11,181 nucleotides of DNA, taken from Clostridium sp. CAG:253 (GTDB taxonomy: Bacteria; Bacillota; Clostridia; Lachnospirales; Lachnospiraceae). Position numbers and translations under genes: made by a program. The stretch is from positions 22,911-34,091 of the forward strand of contig FR887283.1 in the NCBI GenBank assembly GCA_000436755.1, in the 5' to 3' direction. Of the stretch, positions 1-5,776 are shown piece after piece. The notes beneath the pieces were generated by a model, which saw nothing but the letters and a program-made list of their open reading frames with translations, made no database searches and was not told the origin of the DNA. Position 1 is the stretch's first letter. The number at the start of each line of letters is the position of its first letter.

Positions 1-873
1 GGTCATGCTCCTGATATTATCAAGGCTGCTTCATTTTTAAATGTACTGCCTTCAAGTACAAATCCAACAATGCCATTTACCATTAACACTCTCGACGAAC
101 ATATGGATATGCTTATGGTGTGTCATCACCTCGATAAAAACATTCCTGAGGATGTTGCATTTGCTGACTCCCGAATAAGACCTGAGACAATTGCAGCAGA
201 AGATGTTCTTCACGACATGGGTATTTTCAGTATGATGAGTTCCGATTCACAGGCTATGGGACGTGTCGGTGAGGTCATCACAAGAACATGGCAGACAGCC
301 CATAAAATGAAGATTCAAAGAGGTGCTCTTCCTGAGGACGAAGATCACGGCAATGACAATTTTAGAGCAAAAAGATATATTGCAAAATATACAATAAACC
401 CGGCAATAACACATGGTATTTCCGAATATGTCGGTTCTGTAGAAAAAGGAAAATTCGCAGACCTTGTTCTTTGGAATCCGGCATTTTTCGGCAGCAAACC
501 TGACATTATTATAAAAGGCGGCATGATAATTGCCTCAAAAATGGGTGATGCCAATGCCTCAATCCCTACAACCGAACCTATAATGTACCGGCATATGTTT
601 GGCGCACATGGACTTGCTAAAAAGGCATCATGTATTACCTTTGTCTCAAAAGCGGCATATGAAGCAGATATAAAAGATGCTCTTGAATTAAATAAAGTAA
701 TTCTCCCGGTCAAAAACTGCCGAAGCATCACAAAGAAAAATATGGTATTTAATGACAAGACACCTTCAATCGATGTAGACCCTGAAACATATGAAGTAAA
801 AGTTGACGACACTCCTGTGACATCAGAACCTGCTGATAAACTTCCGCTGACACAACTTTACAATCTTTTTTAA
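1..873 (+). CDS. ureC: Urease subunit alpha (UreC), C-terminal part, 5' end outside window
   Basis: This is the catalytic subunit of urease, which hydrolyses urea to ammonia and carbamate at a two-nickel centre in the cytoplasm. The open frame runs from base 1 without a start, giving 290 residues. The first residues, GHAPD, correspond to about Gly279 of Klebsiella UreC, so roughly half of a ~568-residue protein is present and the carbamylated lysine and the histidine nickel ligands lie upstream. Visible active-site residues are the VCHHLD flap with the equivalents of Cys319 and His320 (His codon 124-126), the R336 equivalent in SRIRPE, and the nickel ligand D360 equivalent in SSDSQAMG (Asp codon 244-246). 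The C-terminus, LTQLYNLF, matches the usual family ending, so the 3' end is intact. ureE follows after 22 bases, so this is the operon's structural-to-accessory junction. Identification is by recalled family sequence and is very secure. Confidence 0.98.
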   Translation, partial: GHAPDIIKAASFLNVLPSSTNPTMPFTINTLDEHMDMLMVCHHLDKNIPEDVAFADSRIRPETIAAEDVLHDMGIFSMMSSDSQAMGRVGEVITRTWQTAHKMKIQRGALPEDEDHGNDNFRAKRYIAKYTINPAITHGISEYVGSVEKGKFADLVLWNPAFFGSKPDIIIKGGMIIASKMGDANASIPTTEPIMYRHMFGAHGLAKKASCITFVSKAAYEADIKDALELNKVILPVKNCRSITKKNMVFNDKTPSIDVDPETYEVKVDDTPVTSEPADKLPLTQLYNLF

Positions 874-895
874 GATAAAGAAATGAGGTAGAAAT

Positions 896-1372
896 ATGCT
901 CTGTGAAAAAATACTCGGAAACATAAATAACACCAATCATACTAAAGCTGTAGAAACAGTTGATTTTGAATGGCATGAAATATATAAAAAACTCCATAAA
1001 AAAATCACAAGCTCAGGTGAAGAAATCGGCATAAGACTGGACAATGACATCTTAAAAAAAGGACTTCGTGACGGTGATATTTTATATGAGGATGACAAGA
1101 AAACAGTTGTCGTAAATATTCTTCCATGCGAGACAATCATTATTGATGTCAGACCCGACCACTTAGCATCAGTTGCAAAAGTATGTTACGAAATAGGCAA
1201 CCGTCATGCCACACTTTTACATGGCAAGGGAGACTTTCAATTTTTAACTCCATACACAGCGACTATGAAAGAAATGCTCGAAAAAATACACGGCACGACT
1301 GTACATGTTGACACTATTCACCTTGACTTTGACAAAAGCATCTCATCAACAGTAAACAACCACACTCATTAG
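896..1372 (+). CDS. ureE: Urease accessory protein UreE (nickel metallochaperone)
   Basis: UreE is the cytoplasmic dimeric chaperone that hands Ni2+ to the UreDFG-apourease complex. The 158-residue product shows the N-terminal domain motif RLDNDILKKGLRDGDIL (about 47-63) and, in the C-terminal ferredoxin-like domain, YEIGNRHATLL (98-108), in which His104 is the conserved interfacial metal ligand. The usual proline after GNRHA is Thr. The C-terminus is short and ends NNHTH, with no long histidine tail, so large nickel storage is not expected. The ATG is preceded by TGAGG at 885-889. It follows ureC by 22 bases in the same operon. A stem-loop lies immediately after its stop. Confidence 0.95.
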   Translation: MLCEKILGNINNTNHTKAVETVDFEWHEIYKKLHKKITSSGEEIGIRLDNDILKKGLRDGDILYEDDKKTVVVNILPCETIIIDVRPDHLASVAKVCYEIGNRHATLLHGKGDFQFLTPYTATMKEMLEKIHGTTVHVDTIHLDFDKSISSTVNNHTH

Positions 1373-1379
1373 AGTAAAA

Positions 1380-1430
1380 ATAGTACAACGAAAATTAAAT
1401 CTTTGATATACAAATCATTCGTTGTACTAT
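1380..1430 (+). other. Perfect 13-bp inverted repeat between ureE and ureF
   Basis: The arms at 1380-1392 and 1418-1430 (ATAGTACAACGAA and its exact complement) flank a 25-base AT-rich loop. It starts 7 bases after the ureE stop and ends 3 bases before the ureF ribosome binding site. No U-run follows it on the + strand, so it is not a standard terminator for the operon. On the - strand it would be followed by a short T-run. A role in mRNA processing, stability or setting the UreE:UreF ratio is inferred; a relic of a small palindromic insertion is the alternative. Confidence 0.7.
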
Positions 1431-1433
1431 CAC

Positions 1434-1440
1434 AAAAGGA
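1434..1440 (+). promoter_or_regulatory. Ribosome binding site that fixes the ureF start at 1446
   Basis: AAAAGGA ends 5 bases before the ATG at 1446. The in-frame TTG at 1422 lies inside the stem-loop arm and has no binding site, so it is a poor start. Another ATG at 1441 is out of frame with UreF. Confidence 0.75.
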
Positions 1441-1445
1441 ATGTT

Positions 1446-2138
1446 ATGCATAATAAGAACGATTTTTTACTTCTGCAGATAAATGATGCATTATTTCCCA
1501 TAGGCGGGTACTCACACTCCTATGGGCTTGAAACTTACATTCAGAAGGACATTATAAAAAACGCAGATGATGCAGCATTATATATAGAAGAAAAACTTTC
1601 AAATTCACTTTTTTACACGGAACTTTTATCCGTAAAACTTGCATATAAATATAGTCTTTCAGGCAATGTTGACAGGCTTAAAAGTCTCGAAGCCAAATTA
1701 AGGGCAGCAAAAACACCTAAAGAAATAAGGCTTGCTGCCCAAAAACTCGGTTCAAGATTTGTAAAAACGGTATCAGGCTGGCAGACCGATGATAAATCCA
1801 CGGCAGATATATTTAATACTTATATTAAAGAAGTAAAACAGCCAAGCCATTCCGTTGCCTATGGCGTATTCTGTGCTTCTGCAGGTGTTGATAAAGCCAA
1901 AACTTTAGAAACATATCTGTATGCACAAACATCGGCGATGGTCACAAATTGCGTAAAAACAATTCCCCTGAGCCAGACACAGGGACAAAAAATTCTTTAT
2001 GACTGTCATGAACTCTTTGAAACTCTTCTTGAAAAGCTTGAAAACACTTCAGAAGATATGCTTTGTCTGTCCTGTCCCGGATTTGACATAAGATGCATGC
2101 AGCATGAAAGATTATATTCCAGACTTTATATGTCTTAA
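1446..2138 (+). CDS. ureF: Urease accessory protein UreF
   Basis: UreF bridges UreD and UreG on apourease and gates the GTPase activity of UreG during nickel insertion. From the ATG at 1446 it is 230 residues, the normal size. The diagnostic N-terminal block [13 protein letters not shown] lies at residues 17-29. Further family blocks are [13 protein letters not shown] in the middle and [15 protein letters not shown] near the C-terminus (compare VKLVPLGQTDGQ in other UreF proteins). The tail, ending RLYSRLYMS, resembles the ordered C-terminal segment needed for UreD binding. The protein is all-helical by composition, with no membrane segment. It is separated from ureE by 73 bases containing the stem-loop, unlike the tight spacing elsewhere in the operon, and ureG follows after 23 bases. 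Confidence 0.93.
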   Translation: MHNKNDFLLLQINDALFPIGGYSHSYGLETYIQKDIIKNADDAALYIEEKLSNSLFYTELLSVKLAYKYSLSGNVDRLKSLEAKLRAAKTPKEIRLAAQKLGSRFVKTVSGWQTDDKSTADIFNTYIKEVKQPSHSVAYGVFCASAGVDKAKTLETYLYAQTSAMVTNCVKTIPLSQTQGQKILYDCHELFETLLEKLENTSEDMLCLSCPGFDIRCMQHERLYSRLYMS

Positions 2139-2161
2139 AACAAACAAGGAGGTACATAAAT

Positions 2162-2758
2162 ATGTATACAAAAATCGGTATAGCCGGCCCTGTCGGATCG
2201 GGAAAAACAGCTCTTATCGAAGCACTGACAAGAAAACTTTCAAAAGAATACAGTATTGGCGTTATAACAAATGATATTTACACTAAAGAGGACGCTGAAT
2301 TTTTATCTAAAAACAGTGTTCTGCCAAAAGAACGTATTATAGGTGTAGAAACAGGTGGCTGTCCGCACACCGCCATAAGGGAGGACGCCTCCATGAATCT
2401 TGAAGCTGTCGATGAACTTATCGACAAATTTCCTGACATAGAGCTTCTTTTTATAGAAAGCGGCGGTGACAATCTCTCCGCAACATTCAGCCCTGAACTT
2501 GTCGAAGCTACAATATTTGTAATAGATGTTGCCGAGGGCGATAAAATACCACGCAAAGGCGGCCCCGGAATCACCCGTTCCGACCTGCTTGTAATAAACA
2601 AAACCGATTTGGCTCCGATGGTTGGTGCCGACCTCGGTGTAATGGAACGTGACTCAAAAAAAATGCGTGGTGACAGACCTTTTATATTTACAAACATAAG
2701 AGGTGACGAAAATGTGGATACAGTTGTAGAATGGATTAAGGAAAATGTTCTTTTCTGA
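2162..2758 (+). CDS. ureG: Urease accessory protein UreG (GTPase)
   Basis: UreG is the SIMIBI-class GTPase whose GTP-dependent dimer carries Ni2+ into the urease active site. The 198-residue protein shows the P-loop GPVGSGKT (9-16), the [10 protein letters not shown] block (36-45), the metal-binding Cys67-Pro-His69 motif in [15 protein letters not shown], the ESGGDNL block (99-105) and the NKTD guanine-specificity motif (146-149). There is no histidine-rich N-terminal extension. The start is clear: a perfect AAGGAGGT ribosome binding site (2146-2153) sits 8 bases before the ATG, the strongest in the operon. It lies between ureF and ureD in the common EFGD gene order. Confidence 0.98.
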   Translation: MYTKIGIAGPVGSGKTALIEALTRKLSKEYSIGVITNDIYTKEDAEFLSKNSVLPKERIIGVETGGCPHTAIREDASMNLEAVDELIDKFPDIELLFIESGGDNLSATFSPELVEATIFVIDVAEGDKIPRKGGPGITRSDLLVINKTDLAPMVGADLGVMERDSKKMRGDRPFIFTNIRGDENVDTVVEWIKENVLF

Positions 2759-2817
2759 CAATTTTTTTACTGCTGTATGAATATTTTCATATTCCATCAA
2801 AAGGAGATTTCGATATA

Positions 2818-3624
2818 ATGCCTGACACAAATATAAACCGCTTTGGAAAAACCTCCACACTGAGGCTGTCAGCCGCCTCAAAGGACGGTAAGACAATTAT
2901 TGATGATGTGTATTTTACATCTCCATATAAGATACTCCCCCCTTTTTATAACGATAACAGCCGATTTGCATCAACCATGATAATTTCCATATCTGCCGGA
3001 CTTATGGAGGGCGACAGACAGGACGTTTTCATACATGCAAAAGAAAATGCAAACCTTTTATGCACATCACAGGCGTTTGAAAAAATTCACAAAATGAATA
3101 ACGGCGAGGCCGGACGCACCATAAAACTCACAGTTGATAGCAATGCAACGCTTTGGTACGAGCCGCTTCCCGTCATTCCGTTTGCAGACTCCGCATTTAC
3201 AAATCAAATTGACATATCATTAAAGGACAATACATCCCGCTTTGCACTCACTGATATTATCAGTGCAGGACGAATAGCACACGGGGAGGCATTTAAATAC
3301 AAATATTACAACTCGTTAATAAACGCTTATATCGGAGATGAACTTGTCTTTTTCGATAATACAAGATACTCTCCTCGCAAATCTGATTTAAACGGACTTG
3401 GCATGTTTGAAAAACATTCACATCTTGCCACCGTTCTTTTGCTGAATTTTCTCCTTACAGAACGGGAACAATCCTCAATATATGAAAAAATAAATGAAAA
3501 TCCCGAAATGACAGGAGGCATTTCAGCAATTGAACACGGATTTATAATCAAAGTTCTCGGAAACAACGCACAGCAGCTCCAAAATGTTACAAGTCTTCTT
3601 AAACATATCTTAAACATACTTTAA
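2818..3624 (+). CDS. ureD: Urease accessory protein UreD (UreH)
   Basis: UreD is the scaffold that binds apourease directly and recruits UreF and UreG. The 268-residue product has the N-terminal YFTSPYKILPPFY block (32-44), SAGLMEGD (59-66, the usual GG.v.GD block), WYEPLPVIPF (113-122, compare WLPQETI.F) and GRIAHGE (151-157). AAGGAG at 2801-2806 precedes the ATG with an 11-base spacer, slightly long. A 59-base gap separates it from ureG; the gap holds a run of seven T at 2762-2768 and a small AT hairpin (2779-2794) too weak to call a terminator. It is the last gene of the operon visible here. UreD proteins diverge strongly, but the motifs and position make the call firm. Confidence 0.93.
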   Translation: MPDTNINRFGKTSTLRLSAASKDGKTIIDDVYFTSPYKILPPFYNDNSRFASTMIISISAGLMEGDRQDVFIHAKENANLLCTSQAFEKIHKMNNGEAGRTIKLTVDSNATLWYEPLPVIPFADSAFTNQIDISLKDNTSRFALTDIISAGRIAHGEAFKYKYYNSLINAYIGDELVFFDNTRYSPRKSDLNGLGMFEKHSHLATVLLLNFLLTEREQSSIYEKINENPEMTGGISAIEHGFIIKVLGNNAQQLQNVTSLLKHILNIL

Positions 3625-3696
3625 CAAAAAAGATGAAAATATCACAAAAAAACGTATAAATCTGTTAATCATTTTGTAATTTTTAATTAAATTGTA
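3625..3696 (+). other. Intergenic region after the urease operon, no clear terminator
   Basis: This AT-rich stretch follows the ureD stop. It contains a 10-bp palindrome TTTAATTAAA (3682-3691) and WalR-like half-sites (TGTTAA 3663-3668, TGTAAT 3675-3680), but no GC-containing hairpin followed by a T-run. Urease transcripts may read through or end by another mechanism. Confidence 0.5.
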
Positions 3697-3725
3697 TTGA
3701 CAAATATATATCAAGTTGTTACAAT
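3697..3725 (+). promoter_or_regulatory. SigA-type promoter for the NlpC/P60 gene
   Basis: TTGACA (3697-3702) and TACAAT (3720-3725) are separated by exactly 17 bases. Transcription would start near 3732, giving a leader of about 100 bases. The -10 lies within the left arm of a TTGTTACAA/TTGTAACAA dyad. Confidence 0.75.
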
Positions 3726-3736
3726 AAAAATCGTGA

Positions 3737-3753
3737 TGTAATATTTTTGTAAC
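3737..3753 (+). promoter_or_regulatory. Candidate WalR (YycF) box
   Basis: TGTAAT-N5-TGTAAC is an exact match to the WalR direct-repeat consensus TGTWAH-N5-TGTWAH known from Bacillus and relatives, where WalRK controls cell-wall hydrolases. It lies just downstream of the predicted transcription start, a position expected to repress the 3697 promoter, but about 30 bases upstream of a weaker second promoter-like pair (TTTAAC 3781, TATAAA 3803), where it could activate. The AT-rich background makes chance matches possible. Confidence 0.45.
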
Positions 3754-3780
3754 AAACTTAAATAATTCATTACAAATTCT

Positions 3781-3808
3781 TTTAACAAAAATACAATTTA
3801 CTTATAAA
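3781..3808 (+). promoter_or_regulatory. Weak second promoter candidate for the NlpC/P60 gene
   Basis: TTTAAC (3781-3786) and TATAAA (3803-3808) have a 16-base spacer. The start would be about 15 bases before the translation start. The match is moderate only and the background is AT-rich. Confidence 0.25.
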
Positions 3809-3820
3809 ACGAATAATTAT

Positions 3821-3825
3821 GGAGG
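3821..3825 (+). promoter_or_regulatory. Ribosome binding site fixing the NlpC/P60 start at 3831
   Basis: GGAGG lies 5 bases before the ATG at 3831. An in-frame ATG at 3819 overlaps this site and has no binding site of its own, so it is not the start. Confidence 0.85.
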
Positions 3826-3830
3826 ATAAT

Positions 3831-4922
3831 ATGTTTAAGGAAGGCTTGACAAAAAAAGCATTATCACTTGGAACAGCGTTGACAATGTCTGTTGCTTGCG
3901 TACTTTCATCGTTTAGTACACCTGCTGAGACTAAAGCGGCAACAATTCCGGGAATGATATATTTCGACGATCAGATTACAGATGATGACAATACTACAGA
4001 TGTAGATGACAATACAGACGATACTGTAACAACAGGTTCAGCTATCAACTCAGCAATCAAAGTTACAACAAATTTCAGCAAACTCGGTATCGTTGTTAAA
4101 AAGAGTGGTTTTATCAATGTAAACAAAAAAGCGGGAAGAGGTACAGTCATTGGAAGGCTTTACAAAGGCTATAAAGTAAACATCATTGGTTCTACAAATA
4201 AAAGCTGGCTCAAAGTTAAATCAGGAAGAGTTTCAGGATATGTAAACAAAAAATATTTAGCAATCGGTACTGATGCGGCAAAAGTTGCAAATAAATATGG
4301 TACTGAATATGTAAAAGTTAATAAGTCAGCAAAGAAAATCTCATTAAAGAAATCAAAAAATTCAAGTGCAAAAACACTTACAAGCATTAAGACAGGAAAA
4401 AGCTACAAGTTAGTTAACTTATATAGTGATGGATGGGCAAAAGTTAAATCAGGAAACAAAACAGGTTATACTGATAAACTTTCAGCTATGACAGCTTACT
4501 ACTCATTCAGCAACGCTCTCACACTTAACGGTGTCAGAGCAAGAAAATACGGTTCAAGCAAAGGATATAAAGCTTCCGTATATGCACAAAAATTTGTCGG
4601 AAATCGTTACGTATGGGGTGGCACAAGCCTTACTCGCGGAACTGACTGCTCAGGCTTTACAATGAGTGTTTACAAAAAGTTCGGATACAGAATTCCTAGA
4701 ACTTCCCGTGAACAGTCAACATACGGAAAGAAAGTCAGCTTTTCGCATCTTGCACCCGGAGACCTTATCTTCTATACACACGGTACAGGTCGTGTAAACC
4801 ATGTTGCAATGTATATCGGAAACGGTAATATTGTTCATGCAAGCAATCCAAAGACAGGTATCAAGATTTCAAAATACAATTATTCAAGACCTAAATGTGC
4901 AAGAAGAATTGCTTACAAATAA
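3831..4922 (+). CDS. Secreted SH3-domain NlpC/P60 peptidoglycan endopeptidase
   Basis: The predicted role is cleavage of peptidoglycan stem peptides (gamma-D-Glu to diamino acid bond) outside the cell. From the ATG at 3831 it is 363 residues. It has a signal peptide with KK at 8-9, a hydrophobic core at about 10-28 and likely signal peptidase I cleavage after TKA (36). An Asp/Thr-rich linker (about 44-68) follows, then two lysine-rich bacterial SH3-like domains (about 86-146 and 160-222). The C-terminal NlpC/P60 domain (about 244-363) contains the catalytic triad Cys273 (GTDCSGF), His324 (NHVAMYIG) and His336 (IVHAS), so it should be active. There is no transmembrane anchor or LPXTG motif; the SH3 domains probably hold it to the wall. 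It is monocistronic, with its own promoter and a strong terminator. The exact substrate bond cannot be read from the sequence. Confidence 0.93.
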   Translation: MFKEGLTKKALSLGTALTMSVACVLSSFSTPAETKAATIPGMIYFDDQITDDDNTTDVDDNTDDTVTTGSAINSAIKVTTNFSKLGIVVKKSGFINVNKKAGRGTVIGRLYKGYKVNIIGSTNKSWLKVKSGRVSGYVNKKYLAIGTDAAKVANKYGTEYVKVNKSAKKISLKKSKNSSAKTLTSIKTGKSYKLVNLYSDGWAKVKSGNKTGYTDKLSAMTAYYSFSNALTLNGVRARKYGSSKGYKASVYAQKFVGNRYVWGGTSLTRGTDCSGFTMSVYKKFGYRIPRTSREQSTYGKKVSFSHLAPGDLIFYTHGTGRVNHVAMYIGNGNIVHASNPKTGIKISKYNYSRPKCARRIAYK

Positions 4923-4934
4923 TTTAAGATAATT

Positions 4935-4962
4935 AAAAGCCACTGAAAACAGTGGCTTTTTT
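4935..4962 (+). terminator. Intrinsic terminator of the NlpC/P60 gene
   Basis: An 11-bp perfect stem (4935-4945 with 4950-4960, core GCCACTG/CAGTGGC) with an AAAA loop runs into a six-T tract ending at 4962. It starts 13 bases after the stop codon. Confidence 0.95.
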
Positions 4963-4972
4963 AGTGCCATAA

Positions 4973-5015
4973 AAGTGCAAACGTCAAACTGTAAATAACT
5001 CTGACATCTGCACTT
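4973..5015 (+). repeat. Imperfect inverted repeat downstream of the terminator
   Basis: AAGTGCA (4973-4979) and TGCACTT (5009-5015) pair, and GTCA/TGAC (4983-4986 with 5002-5005) can extend the stem after a symmetric 3-base internal loop. A T-rich tract follows. It may be a backup terminator or a protein-binding site upstream of the next promoter; it may also be chance. Confidence 0.25.
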
Positions 5016-5042
5016 ATTTTATTTGAAAAATTCAAAAACTTC

Positions 5043-5071
5043 TTGACAAAAGCATCCCTCATACATATAAT
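5043..5071 (+). promoter_or_regulatory. Consensus SigA promoter for the SGNH hydrolase gene
   Basis: TTGACA (5043-5048), a 17-base spacer and TATAAT (5066-5071) match the consensus at every position. Transcription should start near 5078, leaving a leader of about 68 bases with no obvious riboswitch fold. Confidence 0.9.
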
Positions 5072-5130
5072 CATATATATCCTATCGGATTAGTATGATA
5101 AGTATGAATTTAAATTTAATTTGTTTAGTT

Positions 5131-5136
5131 GGAGGG
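5131..5136 (+). promoter_or_regulatory. Ribosome binding site fixing the SGNH hydrolase start at 5146
   Basis: GGAGGG lies 9 bases before the ATG at 5146. The in-frame ATG codons at 5095 and 5104 would add a 17-residue leader not found in the family and lack a binding site. Confidence 0.85.
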
Positions 5137-5145
5137 TTATATATT

Positions 5146-5766
5146 ATGAAAGAGATATTATGCTTTGGAGATTCAAATACATATGGACTTATCCCGGGAA
5201 CTACATCCCGCTTTGACCGTGATACACGCTGGACCGGTATACTCGAATCAGAACTTTTTTCAAAAGGTTATAAGATTGTCGAGGAGGGTTTGTGCGGCCG
5301 CACTACAATTTTTGAAGATGAACTTCGTGACAACAGACGTGGTGTAGATATGCTTCCGGCTCTTCTCGAATCACACAATCCTATCGATTATGTAATTCTT
5401 ATGCTCGGAACAAACGATTGCAAAACTTACTACAACGCCTCTGCCGGACTTATCGGAAAAGGCATTGAAAAGCTTATTGCACAGATTAAAAGCTACAATT
5501 CAGAACTCGGTATACTGCTTATGTCTCCTATTGTTTTAGGTGATGAAGTCTGGAAGCCTGAGTATGACCCTGAATTTAACAAAACTTCCGTAAAGACTTC
5601 ACATAAACTTAAAGATGTATATAAAAAAATAGCAAAAAAATACGGCTGCCATTTTCTAGCAGCCTCAGATGCCGCATCCTACAGTGACGATGATATGGAA
5701 CATATGGATGCCATAGGCCACCGTCACCTTGCAGATGCAATATTAAATCTTGGTTTGTTTAACTGA
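5146..5766 (+). CDS. SGNH/GDSL-family esterase or acyltransferase
   Basis: This 206-residue cytoplasmic protein belongs to the SGNH hydrolases and resembles the arylesterase/acyltransferase branch typified by mycobacterial Act. Block I is CFGDSNTYG with the nucleophile Ser10; block II is EEGLCGRTT (46-54) with the oxyanion Gly; block III is MLGTNDCK with Asn90; block V is DMEH with Asp183 and His186, followed by GHRHLADAI. RWTGIL (28-33) and the EEGL..RT block are typical of this branch. There is no signal peptide, so secreted polysaccharide is an unlikely substrate. The reaction is probably hydrolysis or transfer of a short acyl group from an ester; the substrate is unknown. It is monocistronic, has its own consensus promoter and converges on the M56 gene with only 4 bases between the stops. 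Confidence 0.88.
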   Translation: MKEILCFGDSNTYGLIPGTTSRFDRDTRWTGILESELFSKGYKIVEEGLCGRTTIFEDELRDNRRGVDMLPALLESHNPIDYVILMLGTNDCKTYYNASAGLIGKGIEKLIAQIKSYNSELGILLMSPIVLGDEVWKPEYDPEFNKTSVKTSHKLKDVYKKIAKKYGCHFLAASDAASYSDDDMEHMDAIGHRHLADAILNLGLFN

Positions 5767-5776
5767 TGAATCAGTT
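5761..5776. repeat. Palindrome spanning both convergent stop codons
   Basis: AACTGAT-GA-ATCAGTT is a perfect 7-bp inverted repeat. The TGA of the SGNH gene (5764-5766) and the TGA of the M56 gene (5771-5773, - strand) both lie within it. No proper T-run follows on either strand, so terminator function is doubtful. Confidence 0.6.

Noticed and set aside
345..812. Long open frame on the - strand inside ureC
   Set aside because: It is a shadow of the well-supported UreC frame; its translation shows no recognisable family and it has no ribosome binding site that stands out.
1422..1445. TTG at 1422 as a start for ureF
   Set aside because: It lies in the stem-loop arm and lacks a ribosome binding site. 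The ATG at 1446 has AAAAGGA at good spacing and gives the usual UreF N-terminus.
2741..2768. Terminator after ureG (GAAAA/TTTTC hairpin then seven T)
   Set aside because: The stem is only 5 bp and all but one pair is A-T, and ureD with its own ribosome binding site follows in the same operon order.
3819..3830. ATG at 3819 as the start of the NlpC/P60 protein
   Set aside because: It overlaps the GGAGG that serves the ATG at 3831 and would place acidic residues before the signal peptide.
3732..3830. c-di-AMP (ydaO) or other riboswitch in the NlpC/P60 leader
   Set aside because: The ~100-base leader is AT-rich and too short, with no conserved riboswitch core or terminator hairpin visible.
5095..5145. 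N-terminal extension of the SGNH esterase from the ATG at 5095
   Set aside because: The ribosome binding site at 5131-5136 points to 5146, and the SGNH fold normally begins a few residues before GDS.
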